Source: Flavobacterium zhairuonense (GTDB lineage: Bacteria; Bacteroidota; Bacteroidia; Flavobacteriales; Flavobacteriaceae). From it: a stretch of DNA of 64,000 nucleotides. Within the stretch, counting starts at the first letter, position 1. Each line of letters begins with the position of its first letter. The position numbers and the translations under genes are program-made. Shown here in pieces: positions 25,798 to 34,405 of this stretch. The stretch spans positions 1 through 64,000 of the forward strand of contig NZ_SJSY01000074.1 in NCBI RefSeq assembly GCF_004352915.1. Reading direction: 5' to 3'. Under the pieces are notes generated by a model. The model worked only from the letters and a program-made list of their open reading frames with translations, made no database searches and was not told the origin of the DNA.

Positions 25798-26961
25798 TTA
25801 TTTAACCGGCTGATTTTTATAAGTTTCAATTTCAAAGATCAAAGTTGAGTTTGGCGGAATTACGCCTCCAGCTCCTTTTTCTCCATAAGCTAAATTAGAA
25901 GGAAGGAAGAAAATTGCTTTTTCTCCGTCTGTCATCATATCTAATGCCTCGATAAATCCAGGAATCATTCCGTCTTTTTTACCAACTGTGAAAGGAAAAG
26001 CTTTGTAACCGCCTTGAGCATCTCTCGCTGGGTTGTATTTTCCGTATGCTTTTTCAACATTTGCCATGCTGCTGTCAAAAAGATTCCCATTTTCAAAATA
26101 ACCGGCATAGTGAAAATAAATAGTTGATCCCTCAGGACCTTTTACACCAGTTCCTTTTTGTGTAATTACATATTTTAAGCCAGATGCAGTTGTAGTTGCT
26201 TTTGCTTTAGTTGCTGCAATATAAGCTGCTTTTTGAGCAACTACCTTTTGTGCTTCTTGCTTTTTAGCTTCTTCTTTTTTTACGTCATCTGCAAGAACTT
26301 TTACAGCGTCAAATTTTTTAGCAGCATCTCCTTTGCGCGTAATCGTAATTTTTGTCATGATATCGTCCTGAACAATTTTATTTACATTGTCCATTCCTGA
26401 AACTACGTGGCCAAAAATAGTATGTTTTCCGTTTAACCAAGGAGTGTCTTTATGCGTAATAAAAAATTGGCTTCCGTTAGTGGCTGGACCAGAATTTGCC
26501 ATGGCAAGAATTCCGCCTTTGTCAAATTTTAATTCTTCGGTAAATTCATCTTTAAATGAATATCCAGGACCGCCAGTTCCGTTTCCGTCAGGATCTCCAC
26601 CTTGAATCATGAAATCATTAATTACTCTATGGAATTTCAAGCCATCATAAAATGGTTTTCCTTTTAGTCTTTCTACTTTTACATTCGGATTGTTTCCTTC
26701 TGCCAATGAAATAAAGTTAGCTACAGTAACTGGAGCTTTTACGTATTCTAAAGAAACAACAATATCGCCTTTTGAAGTCGAAATTGTAGCAAAAATACCA
26801 TTGTTAGGGTCTTCAGGAACAACTGGTTTTGCTGTTGCAGCAGGTTTTGCTGGAGCGACTTTTGATTGAGGTGCTTTTGGCTTTGCTGCTGGTTTTTTTG
26901 TTGTTTGAGCTTGTAAGTTTACTAAAGCCAAGCAAAATAATAATAGAAATTTAAATTTCAT
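25798..26961 (-). CDS. Dual immunophilin: exported cyclophilin-FKBP peptidyl-prolyl isomerase
   Basis: 387 residues: signal peptide (LLFCLALVNLQAQ), a Lys/Pro/Ala-rich linker (about 20-50), a cyclophilin domain (about 57-215; FHRVINDFMIQGGDPDGNG, GILAMANSGPATNGSQFFIT, LNGKHTIFGHVVSG), a helical Lys/Ala linker, and an FKBP domain (about 260-385; IYFHYAGYFENGNLFDSS, PGFIEALDMMTDGEKAIFFLPSNLAYG). Both are prolyl isomerases, and catalytic residues of both are present (cyclophilin FHR and Q-F-F). Periplasmic folding of exported proteins is the likely task. Paralogue of the next upstream gene. Confidence 0.93.
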   Translation of the reverse strand: MKFKFLLLFCLALVNLQAQTTKKPAAKPKAPQSKVAPAKPAATAKPVVPEDPNNGIFATISTSKGDIVVSLEYVKAPVTVANFISLAEGNNPNVKVERLKGKPFYDGLKFHRVINDFMIQGGDPDGNGTGGPGYSFKDEFTEELKFDKGGILAMANSGPATNGSQFFITHKDTPWLNGKHTIFGHVVSGMDNVNKIVQDDIMTKITITRKGDAAKKFDAVKVLADDVKKEEAKKQEAQKVVAQKAAYIAATKAKATTTASGLKYVITQKGTGVKGPEGSTIYFHYAGYFENGNLFDSSMANVEKAYGKYNPARDAQGGYKAFPFTVGKKDGMIPGFIEALDMMTDGEKAIFFLPSNLAYGEKGAGGVIPPNSTLIFEIETYKNQPVK

Positions 26962-26993
26962 TTTGTTTCGAATTTAAGTCGATGTATAATTTA

Positions 26994-28070
26994 TTATTGT
27001 GGTTTTTCTAATAATTGAATTTCGAAAATGATATTAGCATTTGGCGGAATTACTCCTCCAGCTCCAGTTGCTCCATAGGCTAAATGAGATGGTATAAACA
27101 GAACCGCTTTGTCCCCAAAAGAAAGTTGCTCGATTCCTTCAATAAATCCAGGAATCAAACCGTCTTTTTTACCAGCTTGAAATGGGATTGGTTGGTAACC
27201 GTTTTGTTCTGCTCTTGCAGTGTCGTATTTTCCAAATGTTTTGTTTACATCAGCAATACTAGAATCAAATAATGTTCCATCTTCAAGGAAACCTGCATAG
27301 TGAATGTAAATTTGAGATCCAATTGCTGGTTTTTTGCCAGATCCTTTTTCTGTAATAACAAATTCTAATCCTGAATTTGTTTTAGTAGCTTTTGGTTTGA
27401 TAGAAGCATAGTAAGCTACTTTTTCTTTTTGAACACCGGCATATTTGCTTTTTTCTTTTTGAATTTCTGAAAAATAGTCATGAAATACTTTTACGGCGTC
27501 AAATTTCTTTGCTGCTTCACCATTTCTGATGATAGTAATTGCAACGATTGTATCGTCTTGTTTTATTTGATTGACTACTTCTTGTCCTTTTTCAACTACA
27601 TGACCAAAAATAGTGTGTCTTCCTTCCAACCAAGGCGTTTCAACATGTGTAATAAAAAATTGACTGCTGTTTGTTCCAGGGCCGTTGTTTGCCATTGCCA
27701 AAACACCAGGTTTGTCAAACTTCAAATCTGTAATCTCGTCTTTGAATTTATATCCAGTATCTCCAGAACCTGTTCCTTCAGGATCTCCAGATTGAATCAT
27801 GAAATTTTCAATAACTCTATGGAATTTTAATCCGTCGTAAAAAGGTTTTCCTTTTTTGTAATCTTTAGTCACAAATTCGTTTTTTCCTTCTGCTAGGGTA
27901 ACAAAATTTGCTACAGTAACTGGAGCTTTTTTATAGTCCAACTCAACTATAATGTGCCCTTTGTTTGTTTCAATATCGGCGTATAAACCATCAGGCAAAT
28001 TACTGTGTTCATCTTTGCATGAATAAAGAGAAGTAACGGCTAGTAGTAATAATAAAATGCTTTTTTTCAT
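26994..28070 (-). CDS. Dual immunophilin lipoprotein: cyclophilin-FKBP
   Basis: 358 residues with a lipobox (LYSCKDE). Same order as its neighbour: cyclophilin (about 28-190; FHRVIENFMIQSGDPEG, GVLAMANNGPGTNSSQFFIT, EGRHTIFGHVVEKG) then FKBP (about 235-358; IYIHYAGFLEDGTLFDSS, PGFIEGIEQLSFGDKAVLFIPSHLAYG). It differs mainly in being lipid-anchored and lacking the Pro/Ala linker. The tandem arrangement 32 bp apart indicates local duplication. It follows gldI by 15 bp in one transcription unit, hinting at a shared role in maturing motility or secretion proteins. Confidence 0.93.
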   Translation of the reverse strand: MKKSILLLLLAVTSLYSCKDEHSNLPDGLYADIETNKGHIIVELDYKKAPVTVANFVTLAEGKNEFVTKDYKKGKPFYDGLKFHRVIENFMIQSGDPEGTGSGDTGYKFKDEITDLKFDKPGVLAMANNGPGTNSSQFFITHVETPWLEGRHTIFGHVVEKGQEVVNQIKQDDTIVAITIIRNGEAAKKFDAVKVFHDYFSEIQKEKSKYAGVQKEKVAYYASIKPKATKTNSGLEFVITEKGSGKKPAIGSQIYIHYAGFLEDGTLFDSSIADVNKTFGKYDTARAEQNGYQPIPFQAGKKDGLIPGFIEGIEQLSFGDKAVLFIPSHLAYGATGAGGVIPPNANIIFEIQLLEKPQ

Positions 28071-28085
28071 TTCTAAAATGTTTTT

Positions 28086-28775
28086 TTATGGGTTTACTGT
28101 ATCTTTTTTAGTTGGAGCGACTGGTTTTGCAGCAACTGTTTTTGGTGTTGTAGGTTTTGGCGTTTGTCCAGCCGAAGCATCCATTGGAGCTGTCTGTCCT
28201 GCAGGAACGGCAACTTTTGGTGCGGTAGGGTCAGGAACAAAATTACGAAGCGTTACGGTACACATTAACGATTCATTTGGCCCAATTTTTTTATTGTCGC
28301 CATGATATCCGTATGCAATATGTGAAGGAAACAAAAACGTAACGGTTTCATTTTTGTGCATGTATTTGATACCGTCGCGCAATCCCATCATGATGTCTTG
28401 TTTGTCCACATAATAAGTCTGTGGCCCAAGATCAGCTTCTGAGTAAATTATATTGCCTTTGATATCTTTTATTTCTAAATTAAAATAAGCAATATCTCCT
28501 TTTTTAGGCGTTTGAGTTTCATTTAGATTTCTTTCGTCATAAGAAAACCAATAGCCTTTTCTTGTCGCGTAATATTTTACTTTCGGATTGCTTTTTATGA
28601 TTTTTTTGATGACTTCTTCTTCATTGGCAACTAACTTTTTATTTCGGTCAGCTGATTTTTTCATAAAGGTTCCCGACACTCTTGAAAGTGGCCTTCTGGC
28701 TTCTTCATGCTGTTTACAGCTCGAAAGCAAAACAGTAAAAAGGAGTGTGTAAATACTGATTTTTAAATATTTCAT
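28086..28775 (-). CDS. gldI: Gliding-motility lipoprotein GldI (FKBP-type isomerase)
   Basis: 229 residues, lipobox LLSSCKQ. The FKBP-like domain spans about 85-185 (GDIAYFNLEIKDIKGNIIYSE, IMMGLRDGIKYMHKNETVTFLFPSHIAYGYHG). In Flavobacterium johnsoniae GldI is required for gliding and is thought to fold other Gld/T9SS components in the envelope. A Pro/Thr/Ala-rich tail (about 190-229) extends beyond the domain. It sits six bases after a DHH phosphoesterase gene and just before two other isomerase genes, giving three prolyl isomerase genes in a row. Confidence 0.92.
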   Translation of the reverse strand: MKYLKISIYTLLFTVLLSSCKQHEEARRPLSRVSGTFMKKSADRNKKLVANEEEVIKKIIKSNPKVKYYATRKGYWFSYDERNLNETQTPKKGDIAYFNLEIKDIKGNIIYSEADLGPQTYYVDKQDIMMGLRDGIKYMHKNETVTFLFPSHIAYGYHGDNKKIGPNESLMCTVTLRNFVPDPTAPKVAVPAGQTAPMDASAGQTPKPTTPKTVAAKPVAPTKKDTVNP

Positions 28776-28781
28776 ATTCGG

Positions 28782-29786
28782 TTATATTGTAAGTTTAGAC
28801 ACTAAATCTTCAAATTTAGCTAAAGTTTCTTCCATTGATAATTCCGATTTTCCTCCGGCAGCATTGCTGTGGCCTCCACCGTTAAAATGATCTCTGGCAA
28901 ATTGGTTTACATCAAAACCTCCTTGCGAACGGAAAGATATTTTTATAATCTTCTCGTCTTTATTTTCGATAAAAATAGCAGTAAAAACAATACCTTTTAT
29001 ACTTAGTCCATAATTTACTATTCCTTCAGTATCGCCTTTTACATAATCAAATGAATCTAATTCGTCTTGAGTAAGCGAAGTGTATGATGTTTTATGCTCT
29101 TCAAAAACTTTCATATTTTGTAACGCACGCCCTAATAATTGCAAACGGCTGTACGAACTATTGTCAAATAATAAAACAGGAATTTGAGTGTTTTCAACTC
29201 CAAGATCAATTAATTCGGCAATAATTCGGTGTGTATTTCCTGTTGTTCCTGGGAAACGGAATGAACCAGAATCAGTCAAAATTCCGGTATAAATGCAAGT
29301 TGCAATGGTTTTATCAATGTCTTCTTTTTTATTTAAGAAAGAAATAAAGTTGTAAACCATTTCACAAGTTGATCCAAATTCAGTATCAGAGTACATATAA
29401 GTCGCATAATCATCAGGTTTTTGATGATGATCGATCATGACAAACGGAACGGTTAGTTTTGCTAAAGTATGTTCCATTTCGCCTGTACGATGAAACGCAT
29501 TAAAATCAAGTGTGAAAATTAACTCAGCTTCTTCTAAAATCTTGGTGCAGTTTTCGGTGTCTTTTTCAAAAACTTTTACAGTTTCAGAACCTGGAAGCCA
29601 AGCCAGAAATTCAGGAAAATCATTTGGCGCAATTACGGTTGCCTGATGATTGTTTTTTATTAAAAAGTGGTATAAAGCCAAGGTCGATCCCATGGCATCT
29701 CCATCTGGGCCTCTATGCGGAATTATTGCAATTTTCTTTGGGGCAGCAAGCAACAATTGTATCGCTTGGATATCTTGTATTTTCAT
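28782..29786 (-). CDS. DHH/DHHA1 phosphoesterase (NrnA-like)
   Basis: 334 residues. Degrades short RNA or pAp/cyclic-dinucleotide products, based on the NrnA family. Motifs: HRGPDGDAMGS (about 24-34, manganese ligands), LDFNAFHRTGE, MIDHHQKPD (DHH 119-121), and the C-terminal DHHA1 substrate loop FNGGGHSNAAGGKS. Full length for NrnA. Heads the gldI cluster, with a 6-bp gap to gldI, an arrangement seen in Flavobacteria. Confidence 0.92.
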   Translation of the reverse strand: MKIQDIQAIQLLLAAPKKIAIIPHRGPDGDAMGSTLALYHFLIKNNHQATVIAPNDFPEFLAWLPGSETVKVFEKDTENCTKILEEAELIFTLDFNAFHRTGEMEHTLAKLTVPFVMIDHHQKPDDYATYMYSDTEFGSTCEMVYNFISFLNKKEDIDKTIATCIYTGILTDSGSFRFPGTTGNTHRIIAELIDLGVENTQIPVLLFDNSSYSRLQLLGRALQNMKVFEEHKTSYTSLTQDELDSFDYVKGDTEGIVNYGLSIKGIVFTAIFIENKDEKIIKISFRSQGGFDVNQFARDHFNGGGHSNAAGGKSELSMEETLAKFEDLVSKLTI

Positions 29787-29887
29787 AGTGTGCGAATTTA
29801 CATTTTTTTAATGTAATGTTGCAATCATTTTATAGATTAACACACTTTTAAGTTAGGAGTTATGAATTATGAATTTTGGAATTTTAA

Positions 29888-31144
29888 TTAAAGATGTTCT
29901 AATTCTTCTTTCTTAAATCGTTGATACAATTTATACTTCGCACCTTTGACAATCTGCGATTTATAAATTCCGACAGAGCCTGAAGAAAAATAAGCAATTG
30001 TGCATCCGATAGCGATAAATATTCCGGGAGCAATTCCGAATAATTCCATTCCCATTATTGTGCAAGCAATTGGAGTATGAGTTGCGCCCGAAAAAACAGC
30101 CACAAATCCAATTCCGGCTAAAAGCGCAATTGGCATTGGAATTATAGTTGACAGAGCGCTTCCTAAAGTTGCTCCAACAAAAAATAAAGGCGTTACCTCA
30201 CCGCCTTTAAAACCAGCTCCGAGAGTAAATCCAGTGAAGAAAATTTTTAGCAGAAAATCATACCATTCATTCGGATTTGAAAATGAATCTACAATCACAG
30301 GAACGCCAAGTCCAGAAAATTTTGTAAATCCAAAACCCGCAATGGCAATTGCCAAAATTACACCGCCGATAACCGGACGAAGTGGAGGATATTTAATGTT
30401 TTTTGAGAAAAGAGAACTCCAAAAATGGGTGCTTCGAGCAAATAATAAAGCCGCTAAGCCTGATAAAATTCCAACAATTAGAGTGAAAATAATATTGTTT
30501 AAGCTAAGTTCTGGAATTGTTGGAATACTATAATGAGTATGTTTTATTTCCCAAAATTCAACTGTGAAATAGGCAACGTAAGCGACTAAAAAAGAAAGTA
30601 AAATGCTTTTGAAGTTGATTTTACTAAAGTATAAAACTTCCAAAGCAAAGATGGCGCCGGCCAAAGGTGTTCCAAAAACAGATGCAAAACCAGCACTGAT
30701 TCCAAGAATAATTAAAATTTTGCGTTCGGAATTATCGAGTTTGAAAATTTTGGTGAATTGATCAGCGATTGCGCCTCCCATTTGAACTGCAGTTCCTTCA
30801 CGTCCGGCTGAACCTCCGAACAAGTGAGTGAGCAAAGTTCCTAAAAGCACTAAAGGAGCCATTTTAAACGGAATCACTTTTTGAGGATTTTCGTATTCTT
30901 CCAGCAATAAATTATTTCCTTTTGCAACAGATTCTCCCCAGTAATAATAACTCAAGCCAACTAATAATCCGCCAATTGGCAAAAGCCAAATAATCCAGTC
31001 ATGTGCAATTCTAAATTGAGTAACCCATTCTAAAGAAACAAGAAAAAATGCAGATGCAGATCCAGATAAAATACCAATTAAAGCACAGATAAGAATCCAT
31101 TTAGGAAGAGAAAGCAGTAATTGTTTAGTGTTTTGGGAAGTCAT
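29888..31144 (-). CDS. ClC family chloride channel/transporter
   Basis: 418 residues, about ten to twelve membrane helices. The anion-selectivity motif GSAGREGTAVQMGG (GREGP-like) is clear, as are GAGFKGGEVTPLFFVGATLG (the GxFxP-like segment with P replaced) and SGATHTPIACTIMGMELFG. Known as the voltage-gated chloride channel family in Bacteroidota; whether it is a channel or an H+/Cl- antiporter depends on Glu positions I cannot place with certainty. Confidence 0.9.
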   Translation of the reverse strand: MTSQNTKQLLLSLPKWILICALIGILSGSASAFFLVSLEWVTQFRIAHDWIIWLLPIGGLLVGLSYYYWGESVAKGNNLLLEEYENPQKVIPFKMAPLVLLGTLLTHLFGGSAGREGTAVQMGGAIADQFTKIFKLDNSERKILIILGISAGFASVFGTPLAGAIFALEVLYFSKINFKSILLSFLVAYVAYFTVEFWEIKHTHYSIPTIPELSLNNIIFTLIVGILSGLAALLFARSTHFWSSLFSKNIKYPPLRPVIGGVILAIAIAGFGFTKFSGLGVPVIVDSFSNPNEWYDFLLKIFFTGFTLGAGFKGGEVTPLFFVGATLGSALSTIIPMPIALLAGIGFVAVFSGATHTPIACTIMGMELFGIAPGIFIAIGCTIAYFSSGSVGIYKSQIVKGAKYKLYQRFKKEELEHL

Positions 31145-31165
31145 TAATGATGCTAAAATAGTTCA

Positions 31166-31283
31166 GCCACGAATTTCACGAATTTTCACGAATTAAAATA
31201 GAAAAAATCATTTTTAATCTTTTTACCCCATTGCTATTGGGAGAGGTAAAAAATAATTAGTGTAAATTAGTGAAATTCGTGGC
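31166..31283. repeat. Inverted-arm element of CACGAATTT units
   Basis: Left arm has CACGAATTT three times in tandem at 9-10 bp spacing (from 31169). GCCACGAATTTCAC (31166-31179) is exactly inverted at 31270-31283. The element occupies most of the gap between the ClC and RidA genes. Confidence 0.8.
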
Positions 31284-31293
31284 AAAAAAAATA

Positions 31294-31677
31294 TTACTGC
31301 ACTACAGCTGTAAATTCTATTTCAACTAAATATTCAGGTGCAACTAATTTGCTGATTTCATAAAATCCAGTTGTAGGTTTTACATCTTTAAAGAAAGCTG
31401 AGTGTGCTCTAGCAACTTCTTCAAAAGTAGAAACATCAGTTGTGAAAATTCGTGTTCTGATAACATCTTTGATTCCCACATTCAAATCTTCAAGAACTTT
31501 TTCAACGCGCTCAATAATGTTGTACGTTTGTGCGTAAGCGTCATCGGCTTTTACTTTTTCGCCGTCAACGATTGCTACAGTTCCCGAAACTTCAATAATG
31601 TTGCCAATTCTTACAGCGCGGCAGTATCCCATTTTGTCTTCCCACGGCGATCCTGTTAAGATGTTTTCTCTTTTCAT
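31294..31677 (-). CDS. RidA family (YjgF/UK114) protein
   Basis: 127 residues. The fold signatures are SGTVAIVDGEK, AYAQTYNIIERVEKVLEDLNVGIKDVIRTRIFTTDVSTFEEVARAHSAFF and the C-terminal PEYLVEIEFTAVV. The Arg in VIRTRIF and the Glu near the end correspond to residues RidA uses to hydrolyse reactive enamines and imines. Slightly diverged from canonical RidA, so another YjgF subfamily is possible. Single gene. Confidence 0.88.
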   Translation of the reverse strand: MKRENILTGSPWEDKMGYCRAVRIGNIIEVSGTVAIVDGEKVKADDAYAQTYNIIERVEKVLEDLNVGIKDVIRTRIFTTDVSTFEEVARAHSAFFKDVKPTTGFYEISKLVAPEYLVEIEFTAVVQ

Positions 31678-31862
31678 TGTATGAGTTTTTTTGAATTGTT
31701 TTTTGATGGTTTTTAAAACAAATTCAGGTTAATTAATGTGTTGCAATTTATAAAATAAGCGCGTCAAAAAGAACCGTTTTAGGTTGAAATCCCGAAAGAA
31801 ATCTTTCTTTTTTGTGATATTTTAAAATGATTCCGATTCTTTATAGATAAAAAAAAACAATT

Positions 31863-31870
31863 CAAATATA
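31863..31870 (-). promoter_or_regulatory. Putative -7 box upstream of RidA gene
   Basis: TATATTTG on the minus strand, about 190 bp before the start codon. A TAAATTTG on the plus strand at 31875-31882 would point away, with no gene following on that strand; it may be chance or drive a small RNA. The 31678-32002 gap shows no ORF of note. Confidence 0.35.
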
Positions 31871-31910
31871 TAGTTAAATTTGCGCGCGATTTTAGCTTCT
31901 AAAATGTTTT

Positions 31911-31969
31911 TAACCACAAATTGCACAAATTCACGCAAATTAATTTGTGAAAAATTGTGTGATTTGGAG
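31911..31969. repeat. Inverted-arm element of ACAAATT-type units
   Basis: Left side CCACAAATT-GCACAAATT-CACGCAAATT (period 9-10), right side AATTTGTG then AAATTGTGTGATTTGG, imperfectly complementary. Same design as the element at 31166-31283. Confidence 0.65.
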
Positions 31970-32002
31970 TCAAAATGAATTTTTTAAAGCTACGGTTCTA
32001 GT

Positions 32003-32302
32003 TTACTCCTGGTCTTCATAAATTCGGAGTTTGTTTTGTGTATTTGTCAAGTGTTGTTGCAAAATTTCGATTTTGTTCAACAAGTGATAAATCGCGTCAA
32101 TTCCTTCCATATTAATGTTAAGATCGTAATGCATGCGCATCATTTTCTCGATCGTTGGCAATTCTTCTGGTTCCAAGTATTCATCATTTTCTTCAAAAAT
32201 AATTTTCACCAAACCATAATTGTTAAGCTCTTTTATAAAGGTATTTTCAATTTCGTGATACAGACAAAATTGTTTTATTTGAATCAAATTTTTACTGGCC
32301 AT
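32003..32302 (-). CDS. cbpM: Chaperone modulator CbpM
   Basis: 99 residues. MerR-like HTH fold without a DNA-binding job: QIKQFCLYHEIENTFIKELNNYGLVKI, then ELPTIEKMMRMHYDLNINMEGIDAIYHLLNKIEILQ, which matches CbpM. In E. coli CbpM binds the J-domain of CbpA and blocks its co-chaperone activity. Its start overlaps the end of cbpA by 11 bases, so it is translationally coupled to its partner. Confidence 0.9.
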   Translation of the reverse strand: MASKNLIQIKQFCLYHEIENTFIKELNNYGLVKIIFEENDEYLEPEELPTIEKMMRMHYDLNINMEGIDAIYHLLNKIEILQQHLTNTQNKLRIYEDQE

Positions 32303-33212
32303 GATTTCTAAGTTTAGCTAATTCTGCAAATAATTCTTTTTCTTTTTCAGATAATTTGGTTGGGATTTTAAGGTTGTATGTCAGATATAAATCACCAAAT
32401 TGATTTTCCTTTTTGTAGATCGGAAAGCCTTTTCCTTTTAATTTTACTTTTGTGCCTGTTTGAGTTTCGGCCGGCACTTTTATTTTTACTTTTCCATCAA
32501 AGGTCTTTATGTTTATTTCGCCACCTAAAATTGCTGTGTATAAGTCTAAGTCAACATTAGAATAGAGGTTATTTCCGTCTCTTTTAAAATCAGAATTGTT
32601 AGAGATTTGAAAAGTAATATACAAATCGCCATTTGGCCCGCCGTTTACTCCGGCGCCACCATGCCCAGGAATTTTTATAACCTGACCATTTTCAACTCCA
32701 GCCGGAATTGTAATTCTGATATTCTTTCCATTTACAGTCAAGCTTTGTTTGTGTGTCGTGTATGCCGATGCTAAGTCGAGCTGTAATTCAGCATTGAAAT
32801 CTTGGCCTCTGTATTTGGATTGACTTCGAGAACTTCTTCCAGATCCATACATCGAATTGAAAAATTCGGAGAAATCGCTTCCAGAAAAATCACCTCCAAA
32901 ACCAGAAAAATCTTGTCCGCTTTGCTGTCTTGAATATTGCTGTTGTTGCTGATTTGGGTCGTAGCCAGCTTTTTCAAATTCATCGGCATGTTTCCAGTCT
33001 TTTCCGTATTTATCATATTTTTTTCGATTTTCCGGATTGCTCAAAACTTCATTTGCTTCATTGATTTCTTTGAATTTTTTCTCCGCTTCTTTATCATTCG
33101 GATTCAAATCGGGATGATATTTTCGAGCTAATTTTCTGTACGCTTTTTTGATTTCGGCTTCTGTAGCTGTTTTTGTGATTTCCAATGTTTTATAATAGTC
33201 GATATAATCCAT
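32292..33212 (-). CDS. cbpA: CbpA/DnaJ-class co-chaperone
   Basis: 306 residues. J-domain (1-68) with HPD at 33-35 (KYHPDLNP), a Gly/Phe/Gln-rich segment (about 75-135; QQQQQYSRQQSGQDFSGFGG, one FG cluster), then two DnaJ C-terminal client-binding domains (about 140-300; GQVIKIPGHGGAGVNGGPNGDLYITF, KVKLKGKGFP). It lacks the zinc-finger of DnaJ, as CbpA does. Works with DnaK in folding; also nucleoid-associated in E. coli. Operon with cbpM. Confidence 0.93.
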   Translation of the reverse strand: MDYIDYYKTLEITKTATEAEIKKAYRKLARKYHPDLNPNDKEAEKKFKEINEANEVLSNPENRKKYDKYGKDWKHADEFEKAGYDPNQQQQQYSRQQSGQDFSGFGGDFSGSDFSEFFNSMYGSGRSSRSQSKYRGQDFNAELQLDLASAYTTHKQSLTVNGKNIRITIPAGVENGQVIKIPGHGGAGVNGGPNGDLYITFQISNNSDFKRDGNNLYSNVDLDLYTAILGGEINIKTFDGKVKIKVPAETQTGTKVKLKGKGFPIYKKENQFGDLYLTYNLKIPTKLSEKEKELFAELAKLRNHGQ

Positions 33213-33451
33213 TTTCTTGATTTTTTGATGAACAAAAATTTAAAGCTTGAATTTAGGAATAAGTTGCTTATTCTCAAAGCAAAAGAGCATTTTATAGCAA
33301 AAATTTCGCAAAATGATTGTGCGAATATTTTTAAGGATAATGTTAAAATTTAATACGAGCAATTAAACTATGGCAGGTTTTTTGATTCTAAAAATTAGGC
33401 CAAAATATTGTTATAAAATACTTAAAGTGGAAGTGCGTAAACAAATTATAG

Positions 33452-33459
33452 TATTTTTG
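33452..33459 (+). promoter_or_regulatory. Putative -7 box for the 33516 gene
   Basis: TATTTTTG about 57 bp before the ATG at 33516. The rest of the 33213-33515 gap shows no gene. Confidence 0.45.
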
Positions 33460-33515
33460 CTCTACACTAAAATATTTTGCAAAAATTAACAGGCCGAGTC
33501 GATAAAACGTTTTCA

Positions 33516-34238
33516 ATGAAGCATATTTTATTTTTCATATTATTTTTTACCGCTGCAACGCTTTCAGCTCAAAATGAATTTAGCACTAAATTCAAGAGTA
33601 TTCCTGCACCAAAGTTTAATGCGAAGCCCAAAAAAATACCGGCTCCTGATTTGCCAAGTTTAGATGATCCGGCTGCTTCAACTTCTGAAATTCCAAGTAT
33701 CAAAACGCCAAATGTTTATGATAATACACAATTAACGACAAAATCAAAATTTCAGATTGGAGAAGAAAAAAGCAAATTTACGATGTCAACCGAAAGCCAG
33801 TTTGCTAATCCTGGAGATCGTTATGTAGCCAAAATGGAAAAAGATTTAGATAAAGCTTTAAAAGATGCTGGACTTCGCGAAGGAAGAGGGACATTAGTGA
33901 AAAAGAATATTTCTTTGGGAGATTTTAAAACAAAATCGCAATATTTTATTGTCAAATTTCGTGATTTTGGAGCAATCGACGGTGATTTGGTAAAAGTCTC
34001 AAATAACGATCAAGTCATTCGCGATCAGATATTTTTGGACGCCAATTTTAAAGATGTAAAAATTAATCTGGCTGATGGATTTAACAAATTAGATTTTGAA
34101 GCCCTTAATATAGGAAGCCTCGGAGGAAACACAGCAGAAATCCAAGTTTTTGATGATAAAGGACAATTGGTGACCAATGATTATTGGGACAATCTAGCGG
34201 CAGGATTTAAGGCTTCGATTGTGGTTACAAAAGAATGA
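33516..34238 (+). CDS. Exported hypothetical protein
   Basis: 240 residues from the ATG at 33516, which directly begins a signal peptide (MKHILFFILFFTAATLSAQ); the upstream frame adds 13 residues with no signal character. A Pro/Lys/Ala-rich segment (SIPAPKFNAKPKKIPAPDLPSLDDP) precedes a C-terminal beta domain (YFIVKFRDFGAIDGDLVKVSNND, EIQVFDDKGQLVTNDYWDNLAAGFKASIVV) that looks like an adhesive or structural envelope domain. I do not recognise the family; periplasmic or secreted. Confidence 0.7.
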   Translation: MKHILFFILFFTAATLSAQNEFSTKFKSIPAPKFNAKPKKIPAPDLPSLDDPAASTSEIPSIKTPNVYDNTQLTTKSKFQIGEEKSKFTMSTESQFANPGDRYVAKMEKDLDKALKDAGLREGRGTLVKKNISLGDFKTKSQYFIVKFRDFGAIDGDLVKVSNNDQVIRDQIFLDANFKDVKINLADGFNKLDFEALNIGSLGGNTAEIQVFDDKGQLVTNDYWDNLAAGFKASIVVTKE

Positions 34239-34252
34239 TTTTTTCTGAGTTA

Positions 34253-34405
34253 CTAAGACGCTAAGGTTCTAAGATGCTAAGATTTGATTCTGATTATATT
34301 ATAAACAAAAAAGGAGATTCTATTTAAGAATCTCCTTTTTTGTTTGAGTTTTAAGCTTGCGGGAAAAACTTAGAACCTTAGTATCTTAGCGTCTTAGCAT
34401 CTTAG
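34253..34405. repeat. Inverted arrays of CTAAGnnn with 8-bp period, copy 1
   Basis: CTAAG starts at 34253, 34261, 34269 and 34277 (exact 8-bp steps); the complement CTTAG starts at 34369, 34377, 34385, 34393 and 34401. The three-base spacers come from one small set (ACG, GTT, ATG on the left; ATG, ACG, ATA, GTT on the complement of the right). A terminator lies between the arms, and the last unit contains the stop codon of the 34402-34929 gene. Confidence 0.9.
34305..34343. terminator. Bidirectional terminator inside the CTAAG arms
   Basis: Perfect 16-bp stem (ACAAAAAAGGAGATTC and its complement) with a TATTTAA loop, between convergent genes. Confidence 0.9.

Noticed and set aside
28057..28305. 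Plus-strand ORF rich in Gly/Val/Ala
   Set aside because: Complement of the Pro/Thr/Ala-rich tail of GldI.
31875..31960. Small RNA driven by the plus-strand TAAATTTG box
   Set aside because: Only a -7-like match supports it; no terminator or conserved structure follows apart from the inverted repeat.
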